This document shows, one piece after another, positions 1-8,346 of a DNA stretch of 18,133 nt. The stretch lies in NCBI GenBank assembly GCA_021648365.1, contig JAKISY010000096.1:1-18133 (forward strand), read 5' to 3'. Under the pieces are notes generated by a model. It was not told the DNA's origin, did no database searches, and saw only the letters and a program-made list of their open reading frames with translations. This stretch comes from Verrucomicrobiales bacterium (lineage in GTDB: Bacteria > Verrucomicrobiota > Verrucomicrobiia > Verrucomicrobiales > DEV007). The number at the start of each line of letters is the position of its first letter. Position 1 is the first letter of the stretch. Position numbers and translations under genes: made by a program.

Positions 1-91
1 AAGACAAAGCCGATCCTTCGTCATCGATTACAAAATTCACTATTCTCTCATACAACACCCGCTGCTGCTCTGTCATACTCTCTGCACTCAT
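1..91 (-). CDS. 5' end of an unrecognised gene, cut by the window start
   Basis: Read on the minus strand, an ATG at 91 opens a frame that stays open to the window edge (30 codons). The peptide begins MSAESMTEQQRVLY and continues with ERIVNFVIDDEGSALS. A second in-frame ATG at codon 6 could be the true start. The pattern LYERIxxFxIDDxxxALS resembles the N-terminus of a family of small uncharacterised proteins (sometimes called glycine-rich-domain proteins) that continue with an RLARExxW motif, but that part lies outside the window, so the resemblance is weak. No clear Shine-Dalgarno is visible. It is divergent from the U32 gene, and the shared upstream region is full of repeats. Confidence 0.5.
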   Translation of the reverse strand, partial: MSAESMTEQQRVLYERIVNFVIDDEGSALS

Positions 92-151
92 TGTCAGCAC
101 CCTACACACAATCTCACCATTTCAAAATACCAGCATCAATTTAAAGCCCCC

Positions 152-219
152 CTTCATGTTCTCCGTGCCCTCCATGGTGTATCCTTTTCTTCCTCTGCGT
201 CTCCGCGTCTCTGCGTGAG
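152..219 (+). repeat. Two intergenic triad repeats
   Basis: At 152-179 there are three imperfect 9-bp units of the type CTTCATGNC ending in CATGGTG. At 192-219 there are three 8-bp units of the type CTCTGCGT ending in GAG. Both recur in other spacers of this window (near 2380-2440 and 3461-3566). They lie in the 398-bp gap between the divergent genes at 91 and 490. Apart from these and the heptamer tract that follows, I see no gene in this gap. Confidence 0.8.
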
Positions 220-276
220 CCCCTCTTCTCTTCATCCCTTCATCCATCACAGATCATCAATCAATTCCCCCTCATT

Positions 277-363
<87 letters not shown>

Positions 364-489
364 CCCGCCGCCACTTGTCTAGCTGCAGTAAATAGCGTAA
401 GCTGCCAAAACGGAAGGGCACTCGAATTCATCGCCACCCCTGTTGATTTACCAACAGCACTCCGCCACTACACCTGCACTGTCTGCCAC

Positions 490-1770
490 ATGTTGTATCC
501 AAACACAGAATTATTATCGCCCGCCGGATGTTACCCTTCACTGCGAGCCGCCATCGCCAACGGCGCCGACGCCATTTATTTCGGCCTCGCCCAACTCAAC
601 ATGCGTGCCAAAGCACGCCGCAGCTTCCATCTCGAGGACCTTCCCGAGATCATTCGCATCTGTAAAGAAAGCGACGTCAAAAGCTGCCTCACCCTCAATA
701 CCCTGCTCTACGAGCACGACCTCAAACTCGCCCGCAATCTACTCGAAACTGCCCATCAACACGGCGTGACCGCAGTCATCGCCGCCGACATGGCAACCAT
801 CCAGATCGCCAATGAGATCGGCCTCGAAGTTCACATCTCCACCCAACTCTCGATCTCGAACTACGAATCACTCAAATTCTACAGCCAATTCTGTGACCGC
901 ATCGTGCTCGCTCGCGAACTCAATCTAAAAATGATCCGTAGTATCTTCGACAAGATGCAAGAAAATGACCTGCGCGGCCGCGCCGGACGCCCCATGGAAC
1001 TCGAAGCCTTCGCCCACGGCGCCCTCTGCATCGCCGTTTCCGGTCGTTGCGGCATGTCGCTCTACACCGACAACTCCTCCGCCAATCGCGGCGCCTGCAT
1101 CCAGAACTGTCGCAAAGAATACACCGTCAAAGATACCGAGTCTGGCAAGGAGCTCAAGATCGATAACAACCTCATCATGTCGCCGAATGACATCAAGACC
1201 ATCGAGTTCCTCGACCAAGTTTTGCACGCCGGCATCCGCGTTCTCAAAATCGAAGGTCGCGGACGCGCACCGGAATACGTCGGCGCCGTCACCAAAGCCT
1301 ACCGCATCGCCATGGACGCCGTGCAAGACGGCACTTACAGCCAAGAGTTGGTCGAATCGCTGATGCCCGCCGTTGAAAAGGTTTACAACCGAGGCTTCTC
1401 CGACGGTTATTACCTCGGCCGCAAACAAGGCTGGTCCGGCACCGCCGGTAGCAAAGCAAGCCACCGCAAGGTTTTTGTCGGCACCATCTCAAACCATTAC
1501 AAAAAAGCCGGCGTCATCGAGCTCATCGCCGAAGCCACCCAACTCGAAGTCGGCGACGACTACCTCATCATCGGCGATACCACCGGAGTCGTAGAAGGGA
1601 AAATCGAAGCCATGCGAGTGCAACACGGCGAAGAGATGATCGAACAAAACTCAGCACAACGCGGAGCCACGATCACCATCAAACAAGATGGAAAAGTCCG
1701 CCACGGAGACAAATTTTACAAACTGGAAACGGTAGCCCCTCCAGCCAAATCCGAAGCAGTCAAAGCTTAA
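490..1770 (+). CDS. U32-family protein, TrhP/RlhA-like RNA hydroxylase (peptidase U32)
   Basis: This 426-residue protein has the U32 layout. The N-terminal TIM-barrel-like part starts ELLSPAG and includes GADAIYFGL. The family signature LEAFAHGALCIAVSGRCGMS lies near residues 171-190. The C-terminal U32_C-type beta domain spans about 326-412. Four cysteines, C180, C187, C203 and C207, fit the iron-sulfur ligands known in U32 enzymes. Family members once called collagenases are now known to hydroxylate tRNA U34 (TrhP) or 23S rRNA (RlhA), using prephenate-dependent chemistry. The length and the single C-terminal domain fit TrhP better than the longer RlhA. It is followed after 7 nt by a ferredoxin gene, suggesting a co-expressed electron donor. 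The first ATG is used because it lies just before the conserved ELLSPAG. Confidence 0.9.
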   Translation: MLYPNTELLSPAGCYPSLRAAIANGADAIYFGLAQLNMRAKARRSFHLEDLPEIIRICKESDVKSCLTLNTLLYEHDLKLARNLLETAHQHGVTAVIAADMATIQIANEIGLEVHISTQLSISNYESLKFYSQFCDRIVLARELNLKMIRSIFDKMQENDLRGRAGRPMELEAFAHGALCIAVSGRCGMSLYTDNSSANRGACIQNCRKEYTVKDTESGKELKIDNNLIMSPNDIKTIEFLDQVLHAGIRVLKIEGRGRAPEYVGAVTKAYRIAMDAVQDGTYSQELVESLMPAVEKVYNRGFSDGYYLGRKQGWSGTAGSKASHRKVFVGTISNHYKKAGVIELIAEATQLEVGDDYLIIGDTTGVVEGKIEAMRVQHGEEMIEQNSAQRGATITIKQDGKVRHGDKFYKLETVAPPAKSEAVKA

Positions 1771-1777
1771 CTCTGCG

Positions 1778-1993
1778 ATGCGCATCCGCCACAAAAAACA
1801 CGAGTGCATCGGCTGCGCCCTCTGTGAGCAAGAAGCCCCGAGCTACTTCGTCATGGACGAAGAAGGCATGGCTACCTTGTTAGACTTCCAACAAGTCGGC
1901 GTCTTCCAAACAGGCGAGGGGCTAGAAATCGATCGCGCCGCCCTCAAACGCGCCGCCGACGGATGCCCCGTGAACATCATCCACATCGATTGA
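1778..1993 (+). CDS. Small single-cluster [4Fe-4S] ferredoxin
   Basis: A 71-residue protein with the pattern C10-x2-C13-x2-C16 near the start and C63-P64 near the end, which is the ligand set of a one-cluster 4Fe-4S ferredoxin (or 3Fe-4S if one ligand is lost). There is no second CxxCxxC set, so it is not the usual two-cluster clostridial type. It begins 7 nt after the U32 stop codon, so the two genes very probably form one transcript. I infer that it supplies electrons to, or helps maintain the cluster of, the U32 enzyme; the sequence does not prove this. A REP-like hairpin pair follows 36 nt after the stop. Confidence 0.9.
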   Translation: MRIRHKKHECIGCALCEQEAPSYFVMDEEGMATLLDFQQVGVFQTGEGLEIDRAALKRAADGCPVNIIHID

Positions 1994-2029
1994 TACTACT
2001 ACAGCATCAACATCCTGCCCTCCCACCAG

Positions 2030-2091
2030 TGTGTCACAGGTTTTCAACCTGTCTTCTCCCCACGACCACAGCTTACAAAGCTGTTTCACAT
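2030..2091. repeat. REP-like hairpin pair (intact copy, 15-nt spacing)
   Basis: Two 17-nt palindromes, each built as 7-bp stem, 3-nt loop, 7-bp stem: ACAGGTTTTCAACCTGT at 2036-2052 and ACAGCTTACAAAGCTGT at 2068-2084, 15 nt apart. The first is preceded by TGTGTC and the second is followed by TTCACAT, so the TGTG heads point outward in inverted orientation. The pair lies 3' of the ferredoxin gene in the spacer facing vapC, where it could act as a bidirectional terminator. Other copies are at 14261-14318, and split at 16158-16203 and 17598-17621. Confidence 0.85.
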
Positions 2092-2125
2092 TCACTCACC
2101 CCTCCAAAATCCCTTCCGTGTTTTA

Positions 2126-2590
2126 TTCCTTCGGGTAGCCTCCTCCAGTCTATCTTCTCCCGCGTCCTCGCATACGACTGCATCTTTCCGGGCATCTCAT
2201 AACTCTTCCCTCACCATGAAGAACATGAAGGTCATGAAGAAAAAAATTGGTTAAGAAATTTCTACACCAACAAGCGCTCCAATTGATTGCCTCCGATTGT
2301 CTATCGCTTCGGCTCATGATAAAAACTCATCTCCTCCTACTTTTACGGCTTTCCTCGTTTTCTGCGGCTACCCTTCCAGCTTCATGTCCTTCATGCCCTT
2401 CATGGTGAACTCTCTTTCTTACTCCACGTCTCCGCGTAAGCCTTTCTTCTCTTGCCACCCAACTTTTCCAATCAGAGCTTAGGTCGAAGTTTAAGCTTAT
2501 TACCCCCTCCTCTTCCGTGCCTTTCCTTACTTTTCCGTGGTTGAAAATCCTGGTCCACATCCCGACGCAAACCCATCTCCCCACCAAAGT
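2126..2590. repeat. Repeat mosaic downstream of vapC
   Basis: The gap 1994-2608 has no convincing gene beyond the hairpins above. It holds a TTCGGGTA...CTATCTTC module (about 2130-2158) that recurs near 16014-16040; the 9-bp CTTCATGNC triad in reverse orientation at 2212-2239 and forward at 2380-2407; the CTCCGCGT type at about 2424-2440; and a 10-bp triad TTCCGTGNNT at 2513-2555, ending near CCACCAAAGT at 2581-2590. The same modules recur on the other side of vapBC at 3392-3638. Open frames here read as HEGHEGHE-like peptides and are not genes. Confidence 0.75.
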
Positions 2591-2608
2591 CCCCGCCTTG
2601 CCTAAAAC

Positions 2609-3025
2609 CTACCGCAACCAATTCTCAACCCTTAAGCGCGGCACACGACGAAATTCCTTTTCATTGGCTGTCACCAAAGTGAGATCCAAGTGGCGCGCAT
2701 GAGCAGCGATTAATAGATCATTCGGTCCGATACCCTTTCCGCAACTTTCCAACTCATTTCGAACATCCGCATACTCTCGATCCATCGCCTCCAAAAATGG
2801 CAAGATTTGCAGATTGGCTAAAATAATATCCACTCGCTGAGAGAGCAGATTAGAGGCTTTTTTCTGCGCCCCGAAACGCAATTCACAAGCAACGACAATG
2901 CTTGTACAAACACGGGATTCGCCATGCAAAGTGATCGCTTCAAAAATTCGACCTCCGGGGTTACGAATCAAATCAGAAAGAATGTTGGTATCGAGTAAAA
3001 AACGAATGTCAGAAGGTTTCGCCAT
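2609..3025 (-). CDS. vapC: VapC-type PIN-domain ribonuclease toxin
   Basis: A 138-residue single PIN domain. The acidic active-site positions are visible: D12 in FLLDTNILSDLI, E48 in ACELRFGA, and D103 in GPNDLLIAAHA, followed by N121 in VTANEKEF where many VapCs carry D or N. PIN toxins of the VapC type cleave tRNA or rRNA when freed from their antitoxin. The gene lies 12 nt downstream of vapB on the same strand, the usual antitoxin-toxin order. Codon use is less C-ending than in the flanking core genes, which suggests transfer. The length is normal and all key residues are present, so I expect an active toxin; the RNA target cannot be read from the sequence. Confidence 0.93.
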   Translation of the reverse strand: MAKPSDIRFLLDTNILSDLIRNPGGRIFEAITLHGESRVCTSIVVACELRFGAQKKASNLLSQRVDIILANLQILPFLEAMDREYADVRNELESCGKGIGPNDLLIAAHARHLDLTLVTANEKEFRRVPRLRVENWLR

Positions 3026-3037
3026 CGTCGCAAGGAT

Positions 3038-3295
3038 TTAGAGATCAACGTCATCCAGAGGCGGTAGGGTTCTATCAATATCCGGAAAGGGCTCGGCGAT
3101 ATCTTCTAAACCCTGCAGCTGAGCCAACAAATTCCCCTTCGGATGAACTGGCTCTACTATCAAACGTTCCCCTTCTTGATAAATCAGCACCTCCGAACAA
3201 TCCAATTCTAGAGCTTTAGGGATACGCATTGCCTGACTGCGCCCATTACGAAACAACGCAGCTTTACATTTTTGTGAACTGGCAATAGCTGTCAT
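3038..3295 (-). CDS. vapB: VapB-type antitoxin (AbrB/SpoVT-like fold)
   Basis: An 85-residue protein starting MTAIASSQKCKAALF. The segment ALFRNGRSQAMRIPKALEL is the swapped-hairpin DNA-binding motif of VapB/MazE-like antitoxins. The acidic C-terminal tail (EDIAEPFPDIDRTLPPLDDV) would wrap the toxin. I chose the ATG at 3295 because it precedes the conserved DNA-binding domain by the usual short leader. The frame is open upstream to 3433, but that part is low-complexity repeat translation; an ATG four codons further up (3307) is the only other reasonable start. A perfect 12-bp palindrome covers the chosen start codon and could be the operator for autorepression. Confidence 0.9.
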   Translation of the reverse strand: MTAIASSQKCKAALFRNGRSQAMRIPKALELDCSEVLIYQEGERLIVEPVHPKGNLLAQLQGLEDIAEPFPDIDRTLPPLDDVDL

Positions 3296-3310
3296 ATGAC
3301 AAAACATATG
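3290..3310 (-). promoter_or_regulatory. Candidate vapBC operator palindrome
   Basis: TGTCATATGACA at 3290-3301 is a perfect 12-bp palindrome containing the vapB start codon. A second CATATG lies at 3305-3310, 12 bp away centre to centre and so roughly on the same DNA face. VapB-family antitoxins usually repress their own operon from inverted repeats near the start; assigning this site is inference. Confidence 0.5.
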
Positions 3311-3391
3311 CCAAAATCCAACTACAGTCAACCCCACAACTCCCATCTTATCCGCTCTATTCCGCTCTATCCGCGGTTCAACTTTCCTCCC

Positions 3392-3638
3392 CTTCCGTGT
3401 CTTTCTGCGGCTATCATTTCCGCTTCCTCTCAAAAATCACCATTCCCCATCCTATCCCAACCTCTGCGTCTCCGCGTGAGTCCTTCTTCTCTTCCCTCTC
3501 AAACTTTCTCAGTCAAAGTTTTATTAAACCCTCCCCCACTTCATGTCCTCCATGCTCTTCATGGTGATCCCTTCCCCCTCCCCTTCCGTGTCTTTCCGTG
3601 CTTTTCCGTGGTTAAAAATCCTAGTCCCCCACCAAAGT
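3392..3638. repeat. Repeat mosaic upstream of vapBC
   Basis: The gap 3296-3677 contains no gene. It holds a TTCCGTGTCT-type module at about 3393-3420, the CTCTGCGT/CTCCGCGT type at 3461-3480, the 9-bp CTTCATGNC triad at 3539-3566, and a clear 10-bp triad (TTCCGTGTCT, TTCCGTGCTT, TTCCGTGGTT) from 3584, ending at CCACCAAAGT (3629-3638). The same modules in the same strand sense lie beyond vapC at 2380-2590, so the toxin-antitoxin operon is bracketed by imperfect direct repeats. Confidence 0.75.
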
Positions 3639-3677
3639 TCCCCTCCCTATTCAGCAAGGGGAACTCCCGACACACCA

Positions 3678-5099
<1,422 letters not shown>

Positions 5100-5207
5100 G
5101 ATATCTGTTTTTGTGTTCTACCGATTTGTGCTAGCTTTAGCCCAAGAACAAGTCGGGACAATTTTCCGCCACATCAAACCGCATAGCATACTACTCATCT
5201 AAAAAAA

Positions 5208-5603
5208 ATGGCAAGCAGTGATTTCAAAGTTTCTATTTCCGAGCAAAGCGTCGCCGAGGTCGAAAAAACCTTTTCACCCTCGCTGCAACACGGTGCCGAC
5301 CTCCGTTTTCATGGCGTGGTGCGCGATCAAGAAGATGACAAAATCATCACCGGCATCGACTATTCCTGCTATCAGGACATGGCAGCAGCCGAATTACAGA
5401 AAATCGTCGATCAGATGCAAAGCGAGCATCCCGATCATTTAGCACACATCCATCACCGCATCGGCTTTGTCGCCGCAGGCGATGCCTCCATCCTCATCCG
5501 CGTGCAGACCGCCCACAGCCAAGCCGCCTTCGACCTCTCTCGCGAATACCTGCGCCGCATCAAACAAACCGTGCCGATTTGGAAAAAACCCATCTTCGCC
5601 TAA
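5208..5603 (+). CDS. moaE: Molybdopterin synthase catalytic subunit (MoaE)
   Basis: A 131-residue protein matching MoaE in length. With MoaD it converts precursor Z (cPMP) to molybdopterin in the cytosol. Visible motifs are GADLRFHGVVRD with R39, a Y/CYxxMA segment near 53-60, HHRIGFVAAGDASILI, a conserved H103, LRRIKQTVPIWKK with K119 and K126; these positions equal the E. coli catalytic numbering. The usual HR at 103-104 is HS here, a mild oddity. No moaD or other cofactor gene is in the window, so the partner must be elsewhere. No obvious Shine-Dalgarno precedes the ATG, only an A-rich run. Confidence 0.9.
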   Translation: MASSDFKVSISEQSVAEVEKTFSPSLQHGADLRFHGVVRDQEDDKIITGIDYSCYQDMAAAELQKIVDQMQSEHPDHLAHIHHRIGFVAAGDASILIRVQTAHSQAAFDLSREYLRRIKQTVPIWKKPIFA

Positions 5604-5636
5604 GCCACCCATCATCACCCCCTCTTTAACTTTACT

Positions 5637-5668
5637 TCATCTGCGCTCATCTGCGAAATCTGCGGTTC
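5637..5668 (+). repeat. 10-bp triad repeat
   Basis: Three 10-bp units (TCATCTGCGC, TCATCTGCGA, AATCTGCGGT) followed by TC. It has the same architecture as the other triads in the window but an unrelated unit. It lies in the moaE-pgsA spacer. Confidence 0.75.
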
Positions 5669-5710
5669 ACCTCATTCCGTGATTAATTGTCGCCTACTGC
5701 GAACACTGCC

Positions 5711-6304
5711 ATGAATCTACCCAACCAACTCACGATTGGCCGCCTATTCCTAACCGCCTTTTTTGTCGCCGCGCTATCGCTCGACTTCCCCTACGCCAAG
5801 ACTGCAGCTCTGCTACTGTTCAGCATCGCCGCGATCACCGACTTCCTCGACGGCTACCTAGCGAGAAAACACAACCTCATCACCGACTTCGGCAAACTCA
5901 TGGACCCCCTCGCCGACAAAGTCCTGATGGCATCAGGTTTTGTCATGCTCTGCTCGATGGAATCCACCCGCAGCCTGTTCCCCGCCTGGATCGTCATCGC
6001 CATCCTCGCTCGCGAATTCATGGTCACCGGCCTGCGCCTTGTCGCCGCTGCCGAAGGCAAAGTGCTCGCCGCAGAAAAACTCGGCAAACACAAAACCATC
6101 TGGCAAATCATCACCGTGATTTATTTCCTCACCTTCCTCGCCAGCGAAGACCCAGGACTGCAGTGGCTAGATATCATCTTTGATTCCAAGCTACTCGGCC
6201 CCACCATCGTCGGCAATCTACTCATCGCCGCCACCCTCATTCTCACCGTCTGGTCAGGCATCGGCTATTTGTGGAAAAACAAAAGCCTGCTCAAAGACAT
6301 GTGA
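5711..6304 (+). CDS. pgsA: CDP-diacylglycerol-glycerol-3-phosphate 3-phosphatidyltransferase
   Basis: A 197-residue integral membrane enzyme of the CDP-alcohol phosphatidyltransferase family. It makes phosphatidylglycerol phosphate, the committed step to phosphatidylglycerol. The family motif D-x2-DG-x2-AR-x8-G-x3-D-x3-D is complete: D44, D47, G48, A51, R52, G61, D65, D69. The N-terminus MNLPNQLTIGRLF is typical of PgsA and fixes the start at ATG 5711; a TTG eight codons upstream is in frame but adds nothing conserved. Several hydrophobic segments (about 11-24, 32-43, 92-110, 131-144, 164-186) are visible. The stop codon abuts the stop of the convergent gene with no spacer. Confidence 0.95.
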   Translation: MNLPNQLTIGRLFLTAFFVAALSLDFPYAKTAALLLFSIAAITDFLDGYLARKHNLITDFGKLMDPLADKVLMASGFVMLCSMESTRSLFPAWIVIAILAREFMVTGLRLVAAAEGKVLAAEKLGKHKTIWQIITVIYFLTFLASEDPGLQWLDIIFDSKLLGPTIVGNLLIAATLILTVWSGIGYLWKNKSLLKDM

Positions 6305-6860
6305 TCACCTGCTAGGCAAGGCAGGCGGCGAAGTTATTGCCACCTTTTCGCCCAATACTTCGGGATGGATCTCGATCTCCTCGCCTCCACGTTGCAAATA
6401 CAAATCGTAGTGCTGCCAAAGCAAATGGTAGCCCGCGTAGCTCGCCAGCGTGCCAACAAAAATCGCCCCCACAAACAGGACAAACATACCTAGAATCGAC
6501 GCTACCGCCATCAGCACCCACAAGACCGCCATCCAGCCGAGATAACTCAAACCCACCTTACGGATAAAACCGAAGAAAAAAACCTTATCAAACCCTGCTC
6601 TAAAATCCTTCCTCAGCCCCGAACGCAAAACAATCGGCGAAGCAGCCACGATCAGCAGCATACCCACGATCATCATCAAATTTAAAATCCGGTATCGATA
6701 GCCCCTCACGCTTCCTAGCAAAGCGACGCGCAAAGTAGCCAATCATCACCATGAACCCCACAATAGGAATAAACTGGAACAAAGACAACCACAGCAGCGT
6801 CATCCACTTCTCCTCCGTCTCAAAAAAATCCACCACGGCACTTTTGATGCTAATCTTCAT
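6305..6860 (-). pseudogene. DUF4013-like membrane protein, frameshifted
   Basis: Two overlapping minus-strand frames join into one protein. The first (from ATG 6860) gives FFETEEKWMTLLWLSL, FQFIPIVGFMVMIGYFARR and GLSIPDF, which looks like the start of a DUF4013 membrane protein. It then becomes nonsense and stops at 6600. The second frame picks up near 6670-6690 with LMMIVGMLLIVAASPIVL and continues through three or four hydrophobic segments to GGEEIEIHPEVLGEK at 6305. The join needs a +1 shift, or an indel, near the GATGATGAT run. I see no classical slippery site for it. A larger out-of-frame deletion at the join is possible because the segment between the two halves looks short. It could also be a sequencing error. 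The function of the family is unknown. Confidence 0.7.
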
Positions 6861-6895
6861 CCCCTAAGCTAAAGCCCCACCCACACCAATCAAGC

Positions 6896-6978
6896 CATTC
6901 CTAATTCCCCATTCCTAATTCCTAATTCTACTCTTCCTCACTCCGATCTCTGTGTTCTCTGAGCCCTCTGTGGTTCAC
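6896..6978. repeat. Short heptamer tract plus 9-bp triad
   Basis: From 6896 to 6930 there are five heptamers of the CATTCCT/AATTCCT type. From 6947 onwards three 9-bp units CTCTGTGTT, CTCTGAGCC, CTCTGTGGT end in TCAC. It is the spacer between the divergent frameshifted membrane gene and the helicase. Confidence 0.75.
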
Positions 6979-7013
6979 CTCCCCCTCTTTTCCTTACCCG
7001 AAATCCCCTCAGC

Positions 7014-7043
7014 GTTTAAGTTGAAGTTCAAGTTCAGGTTTAA
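7014..7043 (+). repeat. Hexamer tandem repeat before the helicase gene
   Basis: Five consecutive hexamers GTTTAA, GTTGAA, GTTCAA, GTTCAG, GTTTAA end 23 nt before the helicase ATG. A related degenerate stretch (AAGTTTAAGC) occurs near 2488. This tract would lie in the promoter or leader of the helicase gene. Confidence 0.7.
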
Positions 7044-7066
7044 GCTTTTTTAGCCTATAAGTGATC

Positions 7067-8317
7067 ATGCCATTTTCCACTTTCGACCTATCACCTGAGC
7101 TGCTCAAATCCGTCAGCCATTTCACGGAACCCACCGCAGTACAATCCGCCGCCATCCCCGCATGTCTAAGTGGCAGCGATATCCTCGCCACAGCCGCCAC
7201 AGGCTCAGGCAAGACCACCGCCTTTGTCCTACCTCTACTTCAGCGCTGGCTCTCAGCCCCTCACGATAGACCGCGCGCCCTTCACACCCTAATCCTCGTT
7301 CCCACCCGCGAGCTAGCTGCTCAAGTTCGCGACGTCGTCCAGCTCTGCTCACAGCATCTTCCAGAGAAAATAAAAATCGTCTCCGCAGTTGGCGGCGTTT
7401 CCATCAACCCACAAATGATGGCATTACGCGGCGGAGCCGATTTTATCGTCGCCACCCCAGGGCGACTGCTCGATTTGATCGATCACAATGCCCTGACACT
7501 CTCTCAAGTTTCAGCGCTAGTCTTAGATGAAGCCGATCGCATGCTCGACCTCGGGTTCAGCGACGAACTCAAACGCATCCTCGACCTATTACCAGAAAAA
7601 CGCCAGAACCTGCTATTCTCCGCCACCTTCCCCGCCCGCCTCGAAAACCTAGCCGCAGATCTTTTGCACCAACCCGCCCGCATCCAGATCGAAACCCAAG
7701 CCGAAGATCTCCCGCCGATCGAGCAACGCGCCATCCGCGTGGACAAAGACCAACGCACCCCACTGCTGCGCCACCTGATCAGCACCGAAAACTGGAAACG
7801 CCTACTCGTATTTGTCGCCAAACAATACACCGCCGACCACCTATCCGACAAACTAAGACGCAACGGCATCAGCGCCTGCTCTTTCCATGGCGACCTCAGC
7901 CAAGGAGCACGCCACGATGTGCTCAGCGATTTCAAAAACTCACAGATTCAAGTGCTCGTCGCCACCGACCTCGCCGCCCGCGGACTGGACATTGCCCAAC
8001 TGCCCGTCGTGCTCAACTACGACCTGCCACGCTCCGCCGTGGATTACACCCACCGCATCGGACGAACCGGACGAGCTGGAGAAAAAGGCCTCGCCATCAG
8101 TTTTGTCACCGCCGAGTCCTACGCCCACTTTTGCCTGATCGAAAAACGCCAACAACTTCACATCGCCCACGAACAAATCCCAGGATTTGAAGCCACCATA
8201 GCACCCCCCACATCCACCCCCGGCAGTGGCAACGGCGGAATCAAAGGACGACGCAAGAGCAAAAAAGACAAATTGCGCGAAGCCGCTGCCCGGGAAAAAC
8301 GCAACTCTCCCTCGTAG
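7067..8317 (+). CDS. DEAD-box ATP-dependent RNA helicase, RhlE-like
   Basis: A 416-residue helicase with both RecA-like domains. Visible motifs: Q motif with FSTFDLSP and Q26; motif I AATGSGKT (43-50); Ia PTREL; GG and TPGR; motif II DEAD (154-157); motif III SAT (185-187); motif IV LLVFVAKQ; motif V ATDLAARGLDI; motif VI HRIGRTGRAGEKG. The short basic tail with GRRKSKKDKLREA fits RhlE-like helicases, which unwind RNA in ribosome assembly or RNA decay. The ATG at 7067 is preferred; a GTG two codons upstream (7061) is the alternative. The gene is convergent with ilvA, separated by 29 bp holding a REP-like hairpin that starts at the stop codon. Confidence 0.95.
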   Translation: MPFSTFDLSPELLKSVSHFTEPTAVQSAAIPACLSGSDILATAATGSGKTTAFVLPLLQRWLSAPHDRPRALHTLILVPTRELAAQVRDVVQLCSQHLPEKIKIVSAVGGVSINPQMMALRGGADFIVATPGRLLDLIDHNALTLSQVSALVLDEADRMLDLGFSDELKRILDLLPEKRQNLLFSATFPARLENLAADLLHQPARIQIETQAEDLPPIEQRAIRVDKDQRTPLLRHLISTENWKRLLVFVAKQYTADHLSDKLRRNGISACSFHGDLSQGARHDVLSDFKNSQIQVLVATDLAARGLDIAQLPVVLNYDLPRSAVDYTHRIGRTGRAGEKGLAISFVTAESYAHFCLIEKRQQLHIAHEQIPGFEATIAPPTSTPGSGNGGIKGRRKSKKDKLREAAAREKRNSPS

Positions 8318-8336
8318 CATGGGCTTCCAGCCCATG
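8314..8336 (+). repeat. REP-like hairpin with GTAG head between convergent genes
   Basis: GTAG at 8314-8317 (its TAG is the helicase stop codon) is followed directly by CATGGGCTTCCAGCCCATG, a perfect 8-3-8 hairpin at 8318-8336. A GTAG tetranucleotide at the foot of a small palindrome is the hallmark of REP sequences mobilised by RAYT transposases. There is no T-run, so intrinsic termination is uncertain, though it sits between convergent genes. Confidence 0.75.
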
Positions 8337-8346
8337 AATCACACCC

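Noticed and set aside
925..1464. 179-codon minus-strand frame inside the U32 gene
   Set aside because: Antisense to the signature region of the U32 gene; Ala/Gly-rich composition is typical of a shadow frame.
2327..2587. 86-codon minus-strand frame with HEGHEGHE
   Set aside because: This is the well-known false peptide produced by the 9-bp CTTCATGNC triad.
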